Below, piece by piece: positions 44,836 through 57,770 of a stretch of 64,000 nt of DNA. Below the pieces are notes generated by a model, which did not search any database, was not told the origin of the DNA, and was given only the letters and a program-made list of their open reading frames with translations. The translations under genes were made by a program, and so were the position numbers. The DNA comes from Membranipora membranacea (taxonomy: Eukaryota > Bryozoa > Gymnolaemata > Cheilostomatida > Membraniporidae): NCBI GenBank assembly GCA_914767715.1, contig OU612072.1:20832001-20896000 (forward strand), written 5' to 3'. How positions within the stretch are numbered: position 1 is the first letter of the stretch; each line of letters starts with the position of its first letter.

Positions 44836-45339
44836 CAGAGAGGGAGGGAGAATGTTAAAAAGAATAAGAAGAATGTCAATGTGATTGAATTGATTGATGG
44901 TGGAAGGGAAAGTATGAGTTAGGTTCAAGGGTAAGGCCTTGGTTGTTTGATCATCATGATCATGATCAAGGCTAAGCTGTGTGTAGGCCTACTAGTACTA
45001 CTACTACTCTACTGGCTAGCTAGTAGTCTAGTCTACCACTCTTCTCTAGCCACCTCATCTGGCAATGAAATCTCTATTTGATAGACAAGTTTTATTCTAG
45101 CTAGCTAGGACCAAACTGGACCTAACATGCAATCATTAATTAGTCTGGGCCTAATGATGTATCCACTGACTGATTAGCCTAACCCCTAATCCATAATTTA
45201 TTGCTCATGGGGCAGTACTAATTTCCTACTAAATCTACTAAATGAATTGATTCTTAGCCTGGCTTGGAAAGCTTTGTTGAGAGGGATGGGTGAACAATCA
45301 AGGCTTGGTTAAGTGGGTAACCCGAGTTGTTCACCATGC

Positions 45340-45690
45340 AGTGAGTGTGTACAGTAGCGTGTATACAGTAGTGTGTGCATAGTAGCGTGTGCGTAGTAGC
45401 GTGTGCGTAGTAGCGTGTGCTTAGTAGTGTGTGTAGCAGGTGAGTCTCTGTAGCAGGTGAGTCAGTGTAGCAGGTGAGTCTGTGTAGAAGGTGAGTCTGT
45501 GTATCAGGAGAGTGTGTGTATCAGGAGAGTGTGTGTAGCAGGTGAGTCTGTGTAGCATGCAGGAGAGTGTAGCATGCAGGAGAGTGTGTGTAGCATGCAG
45601 GAGAGTATGTGTAGCATGCAGGAGAGTGTGTGTAGCAGGTGAGTCTGTGTAGCAGGTGAGTCTGTGTAGCAGGTGAGTGTGTGGTAGGTA
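45340..45690. repeat. GTGTGTAGCAGGTGAGTCT minisatellite
   Basis: About 350 bp of variable units such as GTGTGTAGCAGGTGAGTCT and GTAGCATGCAGGAGAGT. No coding frame is maintained. Confidence 0.8.
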
Positions 45691-45961
45691 ACTATTAAAA
45701 GGTGAGTGTTAATGAGGCGAGTGTTAACTACTATTTATTTCAATTTGGAATTACTGGAGTGTGTTATACAAAACTGAGAATCAGAGTGGAACATAGCTGA
45801 GGCGAAAATTTGGTAGACCTAAGAGTAAGAAGTGGTTGAGTAGAGAGAGAGAGAGAGTTGTGTGGATAATAATCATAGGACAACTGCATTTCCTGACAAA
45901 GCCCTCAGTCAGGCAATGCAGTATTCCTATGATAAGAATTGATTGATGGATGGACTTGGAG

Positions 45962-46073
45962 CACAGGCCTTCTGTAGTTGGTGCAAGTCCACTGGTCTAG
46001 TGCCTCAGTGGACAAGGCCTTGATCACTAGGGCAATTGACCACTGGACTTGCACCAACTACAGAAGGCCTGTG
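45962..46073. repeat. 36-bp inverted repeat pair
   Basis: Arms 45962-45997 and 46038-46073 are inverse copies with one mismatch, around a 40-base centre. A partial relative lies at 46374-46415. Confidence 0.8.
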
Positions 46074-46902
46074 ACTTGGCAGCATGGAATTAATGAATTG
46101 AAAGTATAAGGCTCAAGGATCTCGGGATTTATTCATAACAGTTGTTGATTTAACTTTTTGGATAGTAACTGCTACTACTGAGTGATTGGTTTGACATCAT
46201 ATAATCATATTGATTTGAGTGGATAAAAAGTATCTACTTTGATTAATCCTGTTGTTTATTTTGCCTTGTTTTCCTTTACCCTCAGAAGCTGTAGGCCTAC
46301 TAGTCATGAGTCTAAATGATTGATTTCTTGTCAGCTTGGATGAATGGCCCACTCTACAGGGCTCCTGATGTTGATGCAAGTCCAGTGGTCGAGTGCCCCA
46401 GTTGATGAGGCCTTTTCTCTCTCAAATCTCAATGTGAGTGGAAGTTCTAACCAACTAGCTAGGGCCTTATACGCATTCATTAGCCTAATGCTGTAACCAC
46501 TTACTGACTGATACGATACAGTTGAAACTTGGTCTAACGGGAATTACATAGTCGAAAGTTTTGACATCAGGAAGTGGTCGCCGATTAGTAGTTCTTATCC
46601 TGCGCTTAGGTTAAAACTTAGAATAAGAGGATTATGACACATATGGAATCTTATGACATTGTTAATTTGTATGTCACATCATCTCAAACTCTGATATGGA
46701 CGCCTTAAATAGTCAATTGCTCCCTACTTCAAGTTCCCATCATGCGATACTGTTGAAACTCAGTGTATAGGGGTAATCAGAATATATAAAAAAAACTTGT
46801 GAAATCATATATTTTGATGTCACATGACCTTGAGATCAAATATGGCTGCTGTAAACAGGAAGTGGCTGATCAACAGTTCCTATCATGCGATTGATGACGA
46901 TG

Positions 46903-46952
46903 GATGAATAAACTGCATCATCATAATATTATGATGATGCAGTTTATTCATC
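46903..46952. repeat. Perfect 50-bp palindrome
   Basis: Two 25-base arms with no spacer, centre TAATATTA, outer ends GATGAATAAA / TTTATTCATC. Confidence 0.85.
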
Positions 46953-47719
46953 TTCTGTGAAGCTTGGTACAAAAGGTCTCCTGAATCATGCCATCTCTTT
47001 TTGGGACACAGATACTTTTGTAATCCCTTTCTAGGCTCATGTCCTCCTGAAAAAGATTGCTGAAAACATGCAATGACAATTTATCTAGGCATTGTCCTGC
47101 ATATCTAGAAGCAGAACGAGTCACGTCATTTCAACTAAGTGAGCGTTCAATTTCAATTGGATGATCGTTTTAAAAATGTCTATTTATTATTTTTGTAGCA
47201 GTGAAAGATTTGCTCTCGCCCCTACCTCATTACCTGACAGTAGCTGTGATATACTATCATATCTCTACAAGTGAGCATATTATTAATATACATATTTTCA
47301 AAGCAGCCATAGACTTAATAACAAACCTGGACAGGGCACCATATCCAGCTTAAGTGAGGCACTGGATGGGTGACATTACGACAACTAATTGATTAGTGGC
47401 AAGTATGATATCATTTGTTGCTGTCCACAATCCAGGTTTAACACTCTGCATCATCTCGTTATCAATTTGATGATGTAAACTCTTCACAACAAGCAGTTAA
47501 ACTTTTTACAATTTTCATAATCCGATCAAAATTGATCGAGTTCTCAGTTGAAAACCCTTGTATGTAGACCGCAAGACAATGATAACACCAATACTACTAC
47601 AATGTTCAGTGTCTTATCAACCACATATATATGCCTCGTTGCCTCAATCCTAAGGCTCAATATTACTGTTCTGTCTAGGATTATTAATCTTGATCGGCGA
47701 TTGTAGTTGTTACAACATA

Positions 47720-49870
47720 TTGGAGCACCAGTCACAAGTAGTAGATAGAATCATCGTAATCACTAGATGTCCTTGGTATCCGAAGACGACTGCCGTTGAA
47801 CCGATTCTCTCCATGTATTTCATTTTATGCTGAGTCTGCCAACGTCCAATGGGATCATCTTGTCTTTTAGATTTCTTTTAACAATATCTTGAAAACTCAT
47901 TCCTAGTCGACCAATACCCGCTTTCCTTCTCGAAGTTGATAGTATAGTGTTTGCTTAGGAATTCTGTTATTGTCCATCATTCACATGAAAAACCCATCTC
48001 AGGTTTCTCTGGATGAGGAGCTCACACATACTAGGTGAGATTGCCTGTAAGAGGATGTGTTTGATTGAAACAAAATCCCACCACTTGATGATAAGAATTT
48101 GTCTTAGATGTCTCATCTTGTAGGTGTTGAATTTATGTATTTTTTATACTCGCCAAGCTTCTGCTTCATATAGCAAGGGGCACAATACAATGATACGGTA
48201 AATAGAGCATTTGGTTTTAAAGATGATATCCTTGTTGTTCCACACTTTAGAGTCAGTTTTCTGAGCTCTTATTCGAGCCTCTATTTGGAGTTGTCCTCTC
48301 TCCAGTTTGATACTTTTAACCCACATCGCATAGGAGAAAGGAGCTGAAAAGAGGGTTATCTTGAAAACCGATTATAATAGGACAAAAATGTGTCTAGATG
48401 CAGTATCCGAGGACCCTCAGGGACAGGGTCTCCAAACACTTGGGGCTTGAATGCTGAAAAATCGCCATTTTAGTGAAAATTTTCATGAAAAATTCCATGA
48501 TATTTGTCCGCAAAACAGGCGAAGATTGATAAAAATGACAATCCATGTACCACAACTATTAAACAAACTATTTCCCTATGAGTTTTAAATCATGTGGATT
48601 CTGTAATTAAAAAACTGTTATTTTATTATCAGCAGTTTCAAGACAACCCTCTATTCAGCTCCTTTTTCCTATGTGGCGTGTGTTATAAGTATGAAACTGG
48701 AGAGAGGACAACTCCGAATAGAGTCTCAAATTAGAACTCAGAAAACTATAAAGGCTGGTATAACAAGGATTTCGCATTTAAAACCAAATGTTCTATTTAC
48801 CATGCCATAGTATTGTCCTCCTTGCTATATGAAGGAGAACCTTGGCCAGTATACAAAGAAGCAGCTCATGAATTCAATCATATAGGCAGTTTTCTGAACT
48901 CTGATTTAGGCCTCAATTTTGAGTTGTCCTCTCTCCAGTTTGGTACTTTTAACCAACGCCGCATAGGAAAAACGTGCTGAAAATAGGGTTATCTTGAAAA
49001 CCGCTTATAATAGGATAAAAATTATTATTGATTTAGAATCTGCAACATTGAAAACTCATATGGACATAGTTTGGGAAATAATTATAGTATAGTATTTGGA
49101 TAGTCAATTATGGAATTTTCCGCCTGTTTTGCGGACAATTTGGCAAAATCTTTCATGAGTTTCGTCACTAAAATAAAGATTTATCAACATTCAAGCCTCC
49201 AATAAATTGGAAACCCTGTCTCACAGGGTTTTCAATGGTGCAGACTCTGAATCAAAAATCATTTTTATCCTAACATTAGCTGTTTTCAATATAACCCTCT
49301 TTTAGCAGGTTTTTCCTATGCGGCATGAGTTAAAAGTACCAAACTGGAGAGAGGAAAACTCCGAATCGAGGCATACATAAGAGCTCAGAAAACTGTCTAT
49401 TCTTTAACCTGCCGTCGGAGATTGAGGCATTAGATATTCTTGGGTTGTTCTCTTCGTCAATTCTGTTGTTGAACATTATTGTTGATGCGAGATACTTTTG
49501 AACACTGAAAATCTCTTAACTGTGTATTCAAACAGGTTGACGACTATCATATGAGCCAGGAAGCAGCTGGTAGAGAATCTATGGTTGCTTAATGTTGATT
49601 TACCGCCCGACTGCTGGCTGGATAGGGCAAACATGTTGGTTATTTCCTAGGTATCCTCAAAGTTGTGTACAACAAACGCATTGTCATCCGCAAACATGAG
49701 TTTCCCAACAAGGGCTTGTCGAATTCTTGTTGCAGATTTATATTGGCTGACATTGAAAAGATCTGTTCCAGGCCTGCTCTGTACCCACACACCCCTTCAC
49801 TTAGTAATTCTGCAGGCTCTTTGATCTCTTTAATCTCAGGGCATTTCTCCATCCCATTTTGTACAGAGGA
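47720..49870 (-). pseudogene. Decayed non-LTR reverse transcriptase inside the large element
   Basis: On the minus strand 49870-49440 resembles an RT core (MFADDNAFV-type catalytic motif near 49690, followed by ITNMFALSSQ) and 48330-47720 resembles the C-terminal RT segment (CSIYRIIVL, LLYEAEAWRV, then MRHLRQIL and WWDF). Many stops and frameshifts are present. The two parts are separated by the inverted-repeat block 48270-49400, which itself contains further plus-strand fragments of the same RT (48690-48840). Motifs suggest an RTE- or related-type LINE; clade is uncertain. Confidence 0.55.
48270..49400. repeat. Nested inverted-repeat block
   Basis: 48270-48540 is inverted relative to about 49110-49400 (shared blocks CTCTCTCCAGTTTG, AGAGGGTTAT, GTCCGCAAAACAGGCG). 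Additional direct and inverted partial copies are at 48620-48720 and 48890-49020. It looks like a foldback element or repeated rearrangement in the old LINE. Confidence 0.6.
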
Positions 49871-50040
49871 CAGCCTCAGACCTGCAAAAGCTTAGTGGTT
49901 GACCACAGGGGCCTCGTTCAAGAGCCTGCTGAAGTGCTCTATCTGATGTAATAATTTAGATGAAGATTGGCCATAAAAATATAATATTTATAATTTTTAT
50001 GGATACTGTATGAATGGGCATATTTTCAGTTCAGAGGAAT

Positions 50041-50760
50041 TTTAAAATGTTTTCAGGATATATACAGCAAGAGCCGATAAAAAGCAAGTATGTAATAGGG
50101 GATGTGGATGAATTACTTGACAGACATTGGTTTTCTGTGATGAAAGGCTGGAGGAAAGTCTGTTTTATTGAAATAGGAAAGAAATCAAACAAATAAAACA
50201 GCCTGGCCATGACAGTGTACAAGACTCACCACAATAAAAAACGACAAGGTGAGAAATGGATTTATTGGAATTATTGGAACTCACAACACTGTGAGGCAAT
50301 TGAAAATTGAACATCGCTAATGACTTAATCAGCCTCAATTTGGAGCCTAGCTCAACCCGCTCACTGATGAACTTGTGGGTGGGGGCGAGCTCTTGTCTCG
50401 GTCGGTGCGCAAGGACTAGTATGTAATCATGATACCATTTGACGGGCTCTCTATCAGAATCCTAGTAAGGATTTGGTCAATTGGGTTTTCTCATAGTTCT
50501 CTCTAGAGTAATCCACCGAGTAAAGCGAGAGCAGGTAACAGTATTGTTTGCTTATAGTGACTTCTCTGATATAGCTAAGATGACCACGTTAACACAAATT
50601 TTGTTTTTCTCCTATAGAACAAGCATGTTCTGTCAGTACAAGCTTTCCCGTGAGGTGGGAGCTGTCTTTGAAAAGTTTTTGATGGAATGGAAGACAATTG
50701 TGACAACATTTCAGCTCGAGGAAACATCAAGGCACTGGGGATGACTGAAAAATATGCTGT
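50041..50760 (+). other. Possible decayed exons of unknown gene
   Basis: Two plus-strand segments have coding character and splice-like borders. The first follows TTTTCAG near 50056 and reads GYIQQEPIKSKYVIGDVDEL in frame. The second follows a very good acceptor (CTCCTATAG, ending 50619) and reads MFCQYKLSREVGAVFEKFLM, with a GTAAGTAC donor after 50759; a frameshift near 50715 is needed to reach it. I recognise no family. They may be relics of the transposase of the surrounding element or of a captured host gene. Confidence 0.3.
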
Positions 50761-51349
50761 AAGTACATTAAGTGTTACTTAACCGCTGCCTTGCTGATCA
50801 CACAACACAGTTTAAGCGTCTCGCACGGCACACGCAGGATATTTTTTAATACACAGCTCAGTGATAGCGCAATATGTGTTGTTCAACAGCTTCCAACATA
50901 TTTATAACAGCCCAAACATTGCTGAAAATGAGTGTTCAAACTTCTAAAAAATCGGGAATGATAGGAAATCTGTAAGATCAATGCTCCATGGAAAGTAACC
51001 AATGAATACCTTGGCAGAAATAGTTGGCGGTTCTACAGTTTGACTTGATTATCTGGCATCTGTAACTCACATAAACAATTATAAATACTATTAGTATTTA
51101 TATGTTTATGGTAACTCCTAACAACTCATCATTATCCAGCTTCATTATCGGATGTGAAAAAAACAGCAAAATCTCACCAATATACCTCATAGAAACATAA
51201 AATATATTTTTGGGCAAATAAAAGATAGTTTGGGGCCAAGGGATACCTGTGTTGTACAATATAATTGATACATTTTACATGGTGCTATGTCAAAGCTATG
51301 TAAGGCTTTATAAGCCATTAATCATGCCTTGATCCCTGGGGGCATGGCA

Positions 51350-53400
51350 GTTGTTGTGATGGAACAGGTAGCACTGGAGACAGTGAGGATGATGGGTATT
51401 ATGATGAGGGAAAAGCATATCCTGATGAAGCAGAGGTAATGCTCCCCAGAATTATTTTATCTATATGAAGTTAGTGTTTACCACCTTGGTTTACACAAAT
51501 GTAATAGTGTGTTGCCTATAATTGAGTTGGTAAATCCCCCCTCCTTTTCGGATCAATATTTGTGACCCCTACATGATGTCAATATTATCCCGTTTGTAAG
51601 TGTAATCACCCTATCATGTCTGGCCACATTTAAATCTGTAAAAATGGCTCAAATAGTTCTGCATTTCTTGAATTGTCTACGTAATCCGCCATATAGTTTC
51701 TAAGTTTAAAAAGCAGTCATTTCACTGATAAAACATTGTTGCTGCAACTGGGCTGCTTGATCTGCAGCATGTTCTACACAATGTTCAATGGGATTGACCA
51801 TCTATGGAGTACTTAGTTTCTCATGTAGTCCAGAAGACACCAATACTTAATTTTTAACCCAAAATAATAAGAGGAGGTTATTCTCAATAATAATAATAAT
51901 TCTTAATGGGTACTCATTTTCTGTGTGAAGTGTGACTATCCAATAGTCTGGGCAACTGGGGTTTAGGAGAGGACTAACTGGTAATTTAACAGATATGAAT
52001 TTAAATAGGTATGATTGAGTGCTATTATTGATCATTCTGTAGGTTTGTCATGGTGCGATGCTGTTTCTTGTAATTTAAATTCAAAAGCCAGTAATGTATT
52101 CTAATTTAGGTAATACCACTGATTACGTTTTTTTCCTCACTCAGCAGTAGAGGATGCAATCTATGCATATACATATCAAAAGACCTTCACGCTTAATTAG
52201 CTGATTTTTCTGGTCAAGATATTTGCAAAATTAGTTTTAGCGCATAAAATTTGAGACCGAGTGGACTTTCAGAGATAAACATGCGCTTATTTTTCAAAGC
52301 CGTCACACAAGGAGGGGAAACAATTTTTATAGTATTAACAGAGGGAGATTGAATGTGATTATAATACCTCAAAGTCGAAAACACATGCGAGTCGAGGATC
52401 CCATTCAGATTCATGATATGTGCCATCCAGGCCTATCATACAGAATGGAATCCTTCTTTGCATCTTTTTTTTATTGGCGATAGTACAAATTTCCTAGGGA
52501 GACAAAGTAACAGAATGTACTCCCATTCGACTCATTCTGGTTCCCCTCTACAGTTCGCGCGGCAGCCAATGTCATCGAATACATTATATCCACTGATTTG
52601 ATAGAAGTTGAGCTACCAATTCTTCCCGGACCTTGTTCAACGCCGTTGTCAGAGGCAATCAGTCTAATATAATTAAATTTGTATTGAGCAAGTCGGAAGG
52701 TTTTGGTTGGATGCATGCTCTAGTGGTTTTTTGACCAAGCGGTCGATGTAGGTATATAGGTACACATTAGTTTATATTATATATAATATCAGGGCACAAA
52801 TGGTGAGGTTTCTTTAATCAGGACAGTACACTACAGGCTATACCTGGGCAAAACAATTGGATTATGTAGGCAATTATAAGAATTATCTCCTCCTTTTTTG
52901 TTGGCAAACTGATAGGTGTAGAACTATGACATAGTATTTAAGCAACCTATCTACACATATAAATGCTGTCAAACTGTTGTCCTCCTTCTGTTTAGGTAAA
53001 CTGAATGATAACTTTTGGTGTCTTCTTGACTATAACCCTGAATAACTTTTCAACTGGAAGACTGGGAGCTGAAGAAACCAGAGATTTAAAATCAGCACAA
53101 AATTCTGGGCGAGATAAATGTAACTCAGTGTTGCCCACCTTTTTTGAGCTCTCATAGCTAGGGGACTGATGGGTAGTAATAGTAAGCCGATTTAATTTAG
53201 CATTTTGGTTTGGGCCACGACGACCGATGCAATGCAATGGTCATAATCCCCAGACACGGCCTAGATTATATATTTGAGATCATTTAGGTTGATATAGCCA
53301 TATGCAGATATTTATAAAAAAATTTTGTGTATTTGCAGCAGAATGGTGTAGTGGATGACCTTCTGGACAAACAACTCATTGTGCGTTGTGCTATTATGAG
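51350..53400 (+). other. Further possible exon fragments
   Basis: An acidic open segment at about 51344-51437 (GDSEDDGYYDEGKAYPDEAE) ends at a GTAATG donor, and a segment at 53338-53400 after TATTTGCAG reads NGVVDDLLDKQLIVRCAIM to a stop. Both are short and unassigned; joining them to the earlier fragments is speculation. Confidence 0.2.
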
Positions 53401-54569
53401 TCGTCTTTGAGGAGGATTTTTTAGGACACTATGGTGCAGATACTATGATTCCAATCAGACTCAACTGCATAATGTTTACAAGAAGCCTCTGAAGGACTCA
53501 TGAGGAGAAATTTCTGGATCCTGGGGCACTGAGCACAAGAGGAAAAACCATCTATTATGCATCAAATATTAGCTTATTCAGGTCGCTTCGGATTAATGAA
53601 TGAGGCTCCAATGTGATGCAAGCCACATGACAAAAATACATGTTATTTACTGTGGGAAGACCCTATGCTACATGTCATAACTAATAAATAACAAGGGTGC
53701 TTCATAGGTGTCTTGTAAAAATTATTCAGTTGAAAGTCTGATATGAACCATTGTGTCTGCACCACATCGTTCTAAAAATCCCTCCTCAAAGACCCTTATC
53801 CTGCCTTATATCAAAATAGCACAATGCCATGACATGACGTCATGCTGAAATCAAATTATTTGCAATCAGTGTTTGATTAGCTTTACAATGATATATAAAA
53901 TGTCAAAATCGGTCAACGTTGGTATCATAACCTTAAACCATACATTAAACCTATATTTATACTCTTTTCTCATGCTCATACTCTTATTTTATGCTATGTG
54001 TTTGTCATCATAGCCTAGATTATTCATAAATTTTGTGTTTGAAAATTAATAATAATACTAAATTTAGCTGTCAGCAAGTTCTAGGCATTCTACTTTCTGG
54101 TAACACTCTATCTACACTGAGCGTTTACAATGGAAACACAATCATACATTCTTGCAAGAAAATTTAGAAAACTCTGCATTGATCTCTGACATGCCAGAAT
54201 TCCAGAAACTTGACCCAAAATTGACCTGTCACCATTGCCAAGTTATGATTGAGAGTTTGAGGATAAATAGACAAGGAATAGGTTGAGAGACTAGTCGATG
54301 CCAGATATCATAGGTATCATATTCTAGAAGTTATTCCGAAAAGTGCGGAAAAAATGAGTTATGTGGAGATAAATCTGAAAATTCAATGACGTCGATAGAG
54401 TTCAATGATGATGTGTCATGATTATAATGTGAGTTACCTATATCTCAACACTGGATAGCAGAAGAGTGATAGAAATTGGAGGGCATATGTATGAAGCATG
54501 GAGATTCAAAATCAGGCAACCATAAGGCTCTCATATTATCCTGTCTATGTCTCTTTGTTCTCTAAGTTT

Positions 54570-55135
54570 ATTGCTTTCTCTAACGCTTCTATGTTTTTTC
54601 TACAAAATTTATATAACAGCTTTGCAATGATATTTTACGTTGCAACGTTTCTACGATCCTGACCCAAGTCAGGGCTGTCAACGTTTTCATTCTACGTTCT
54701 ACGATTGAGAGTTTATTGCTTTCTCTAACGATTCTACGTTTTTTCCATAAAGTTTATATAACTTTGCATTGATATTCTACGTTTCAACGTTTCTACGATC
54801 CTGACCCAAGTCGGGGCTGTCAACTTTTTCATTCTACGTTCTACGATTGAGAGTTCATTGCTTTCTCTAACGATTCTACGTTTTTTCTACAAAATCTTTA
54901 TAACTTTGCATTGAAATTCTACGTTTCAACGTTTCTACGATCCTGACCCAAGTCGGGGCTGTCAACATTTTCATTCTACGTTCTGCGATTGAGAGTTTAT
55001 TGCTTTCTCTAACGATTCTACGTTTTTTCTACAAAGTTTATATAACTTTGCATTGATATTCTACGTTTCTACGTTTCTACGATCCTGACCCAAGTCAGGG
55101 CTGTCAAATTTTCATTACACATTCTTCAATTCAGA
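54570..55135. repeat. 142-bp satellite, four copies
   Basis: Units begin with ATTGCTTTCTCTAACG at 54570, 54715, 54857 and 54999, followed by a degenerate fifth. Each holds several TCTACGTTTCTACG-type palindromic motifs and GATCCTGACCCAAGTCGGGG. Similar motifs also occur near the left end (44210-44275), as subterminal repeats do in DNA transposons. Confidence 0.85.
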
Positions 55136-56603
55136 GTTTTCTGCTCAATGTAATAATGCTCTGCTAACATTTCTACGATACAATATGCTACGTATTTCTA
55201 CAAAAATCATATATGTTATAATGAACGGAGAAATTTTCAAGTTAGATAGGAAATTAACATGGGGAGTTTCTCAAAATCTCCGATGCTGCACCTGCCTCCA
55301 ATTCTTGTGGTGCTATTAATGGTGTATCAATTATACTTGTACCTGTAATTGTTGATGAGGTTTATCAAGGGGCCTGATGCTTACAAGTCTGAGCTGGTTT
55401 GATCAACTGAGCTACAATGCTATTAACGAAGGATGACAGCACACAATTCTTGTGTGAATCAATTTTAGCCAACTTATTATTAGCTATTTTTTATTCAATT
55501 GCATTGCATGAATCTCATGACATCAAACTACCTCAACGTTACATACTAGCGATAAGAGTTTTGCAGTGTCTAACTTCTATCCGTAATCTGCCGTAAATAC
55601 CTGATGCCGTTAACTTGTAGAAACCATTAATGATGAGATCATATGATTTATACCAAAGTGACGCAAGTCAATCAACTCATCAAGCTGTGAATCTTGAATT
55701 TGTTGAAGCTAGCTATACAAATACTGCTGACCTTGTGCTTGTTATTGGGGCGGCGCCATAGCTAAGCCACTCTCCTATTTAATCATCATCAACCCAGTTA
55801 ATGTTATGAACTCTTATTCTCAGGCACAACCTAACAACAAGATACTATCTATAGATAAATTTTGAGTTGCTCTTCAGATATCTCAGCCTGTTATCAAACG
55901 GTATATCCATAGCATGCATGTGAGGGGATTACAGGACCAAAAGTAAGGAAAGAATGGAATAATCAATTGATTAGTGTTGTACCCATTGAGACATATGATT
56001 CTTGAGCCGCCTATGCCCTTGTAGTAAATTGCACATTGCAATGTCTCATAAGCATGGGATGATTCAGCCGCCTCGAGCGCATGTTACCTCCTGCTATAAG
56101 TCAAATTCAACTTAAATACAAATAACTTACTGAGACCGCACAACTCTAACAGTATAATTCCGCCTGCAGTGTTCTGTGGCAGTACCAACAATATATAACA
56201 TGGTATCTTTTATGCCGTCCGCTTGCATCATAGATTTTTCACAGGGAGCATACCTGCTCTGTATAATGGTGGTAATTTTTTGATACACAGTCATTCAGAA
56301 GAGCAGTTTCACTTAACATTAGTTTTGTATGGCAAGTCTGTTATCTTCAAAGATTTAACCAAGGCAGCTTGTCTCAGCTATCAATAAGCGTACATTTTTA
56401 CCAAGTGACATAATATAAGGAAAAGCATCTAAGTTTTGTAGGACAGCTGGCTGTATTGTAATCACACAAACTGACTTTAGTTTAGACTGAATATGCGGAA
56501 GTCGGAGTTATCTGACCGGTGCGTCGAGGGAGGATAACTCCTATTCGGGTCTAAGTTAGTCAATTAGCTGATTAGTATATATATATAATATAATATTATA
56601 TAG

Positions 56604-56670
56604 ATCCCAGTCAACAGAACGCTCGCAATCTATATATTATATTGATTGCTAGCGTTCTGTTGACTGGGAT
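56604..56670. repeat. Imperfect long hairpin, unit-2 copy
   Basis: Same structure as 5264-5330 with small base changes; the outer arms are better paired here (CAACAGAACGCT / AGCGTTCTGTTG). Confidence 0.7.
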
Positions 56671-57539
56671 TAACATGTACTTATGTCATAGCATAGGATT
56701 GCGGAGCTTGGTTATTAACCAGCGGATGGCTGTTTCAATACACAACTTGTGTGAGTGTTAACTCGAGTGAGGCTAATCACAACATGTGCATGTCGAGAGC
56801 TGTCATTCTGACTGGTGCTTTGTTTATAGTAATTGAGTGAACTAGCGGATATGTCTGATTAACTTGTGCAGTATTAATTCTGCTTGGCTAGCGCATAGGA
56901 ATTAATACTGATAGTTATTTAGTATGAATGTCAACTTGTGCGGCTTTTACTGATTCCAGCTAGTTCTGCGCAGCTAGCGCATAGGAATTAAGGGTAGGGT
57001 AAAGTGCAAGAGTTGTATTGAGTTAACATTGAGAATAAGAACTGATGAAAAAGACCTGTGCACGGGCTTTTATGCCCTGAATGGTAACATATAGGCTACA
57101 TAGAAAATAGAGTAAATGGCCAATGAACTTGGGCGAAAATCCTCATGAGTCTGAGTAACCCTACACGTAATAAAAAGGTGGGTGGGCTTTAGCGTATTAC
57201 TACGTAATGAAAACAGTAAAACATGTATTAATGGCTTGATAAAATCTACGATGCTTGTATAATAAAAGCGTGTTTAGGGGGAGGCGTTTATAACAGCTGC
57301 ACATTATTAGGGAGAATGATGATTGTCTTTTCTTAGAATTCACAGGCACATATTGGTTGGTATAAGGCAAAATAGTTCAATGAGAAAAAGTACTTTATGT
57401 GTACGTACAAAAAACCCTTCAATTTAGCATTGCTTATAATTATACAAAGCCTCCGTGATTATTTAGTACATGATGGATTGATAATTTTTTATATTTGTAA
57501 AAAACTTCATTATTCATTTACAAGGCATCCTGGATTTTT

Positions 57540-57770
57540 ACAAAGGTATTGGTAAAGGCGTTCACCTCTCAACGCTTCTGAAGTGAATGGGTTTGAGTCC
57601 CGCCGCTGATTAAGGGTAGATATACTGGTTGCGTAAGGGTTGTGCCGCACAGACTCATCCAATGCCATACAAACAGAACCAGCGGTAAGATGAGTGATAG
57701 ACTAAGAGACTCTGCTTGCAGAGTATAGAAGTAGCTAAAGCTACAACACCTTCCTTCTTACTTTACTGTT
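57540..57770 (+). repeat. SINE-like tRNA-derived repeat, unit-2 copy
   Basis: Same A-box and B-box arrangement as 6065-6290 and at the aligned position, so it was inserted before the segment duplicated. Confidence 0.45.

Larger units (their letters stand above)
44170..55298. mobile_element. 11.1-kb DNA-transposon-like element with 8-bp target duplication
   Basis: Flanked by perfect CAATTCTT (44162-44169 and 55299-55306). The aligned site in unit 1 (4073-4080, CGATTCTT) is uninterrupted. The ends form imperfect inverted repeats of about 26 bp, matching at 21 positions, both containing AGGTGCAG and GAGATTTT. CTACGTTCTACG-type motifs occur at both subterminal regions and form a 142-bp satellite near the right end. 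No intact transposase is visible. Inside are a decayed LINE, palindromes, a minisatellite and some splice-bounded frames. The superfamily is undetermined; 8-bp duplications occur in hAT, P and Zisupton-like elements among others. Confidence 0.7.

Noticed and set aside
45340-45690. CRISPR-like array
   Set aside because: Units are contiguous and variable with no unique spacers; it is a eukaryotic minisatellite.
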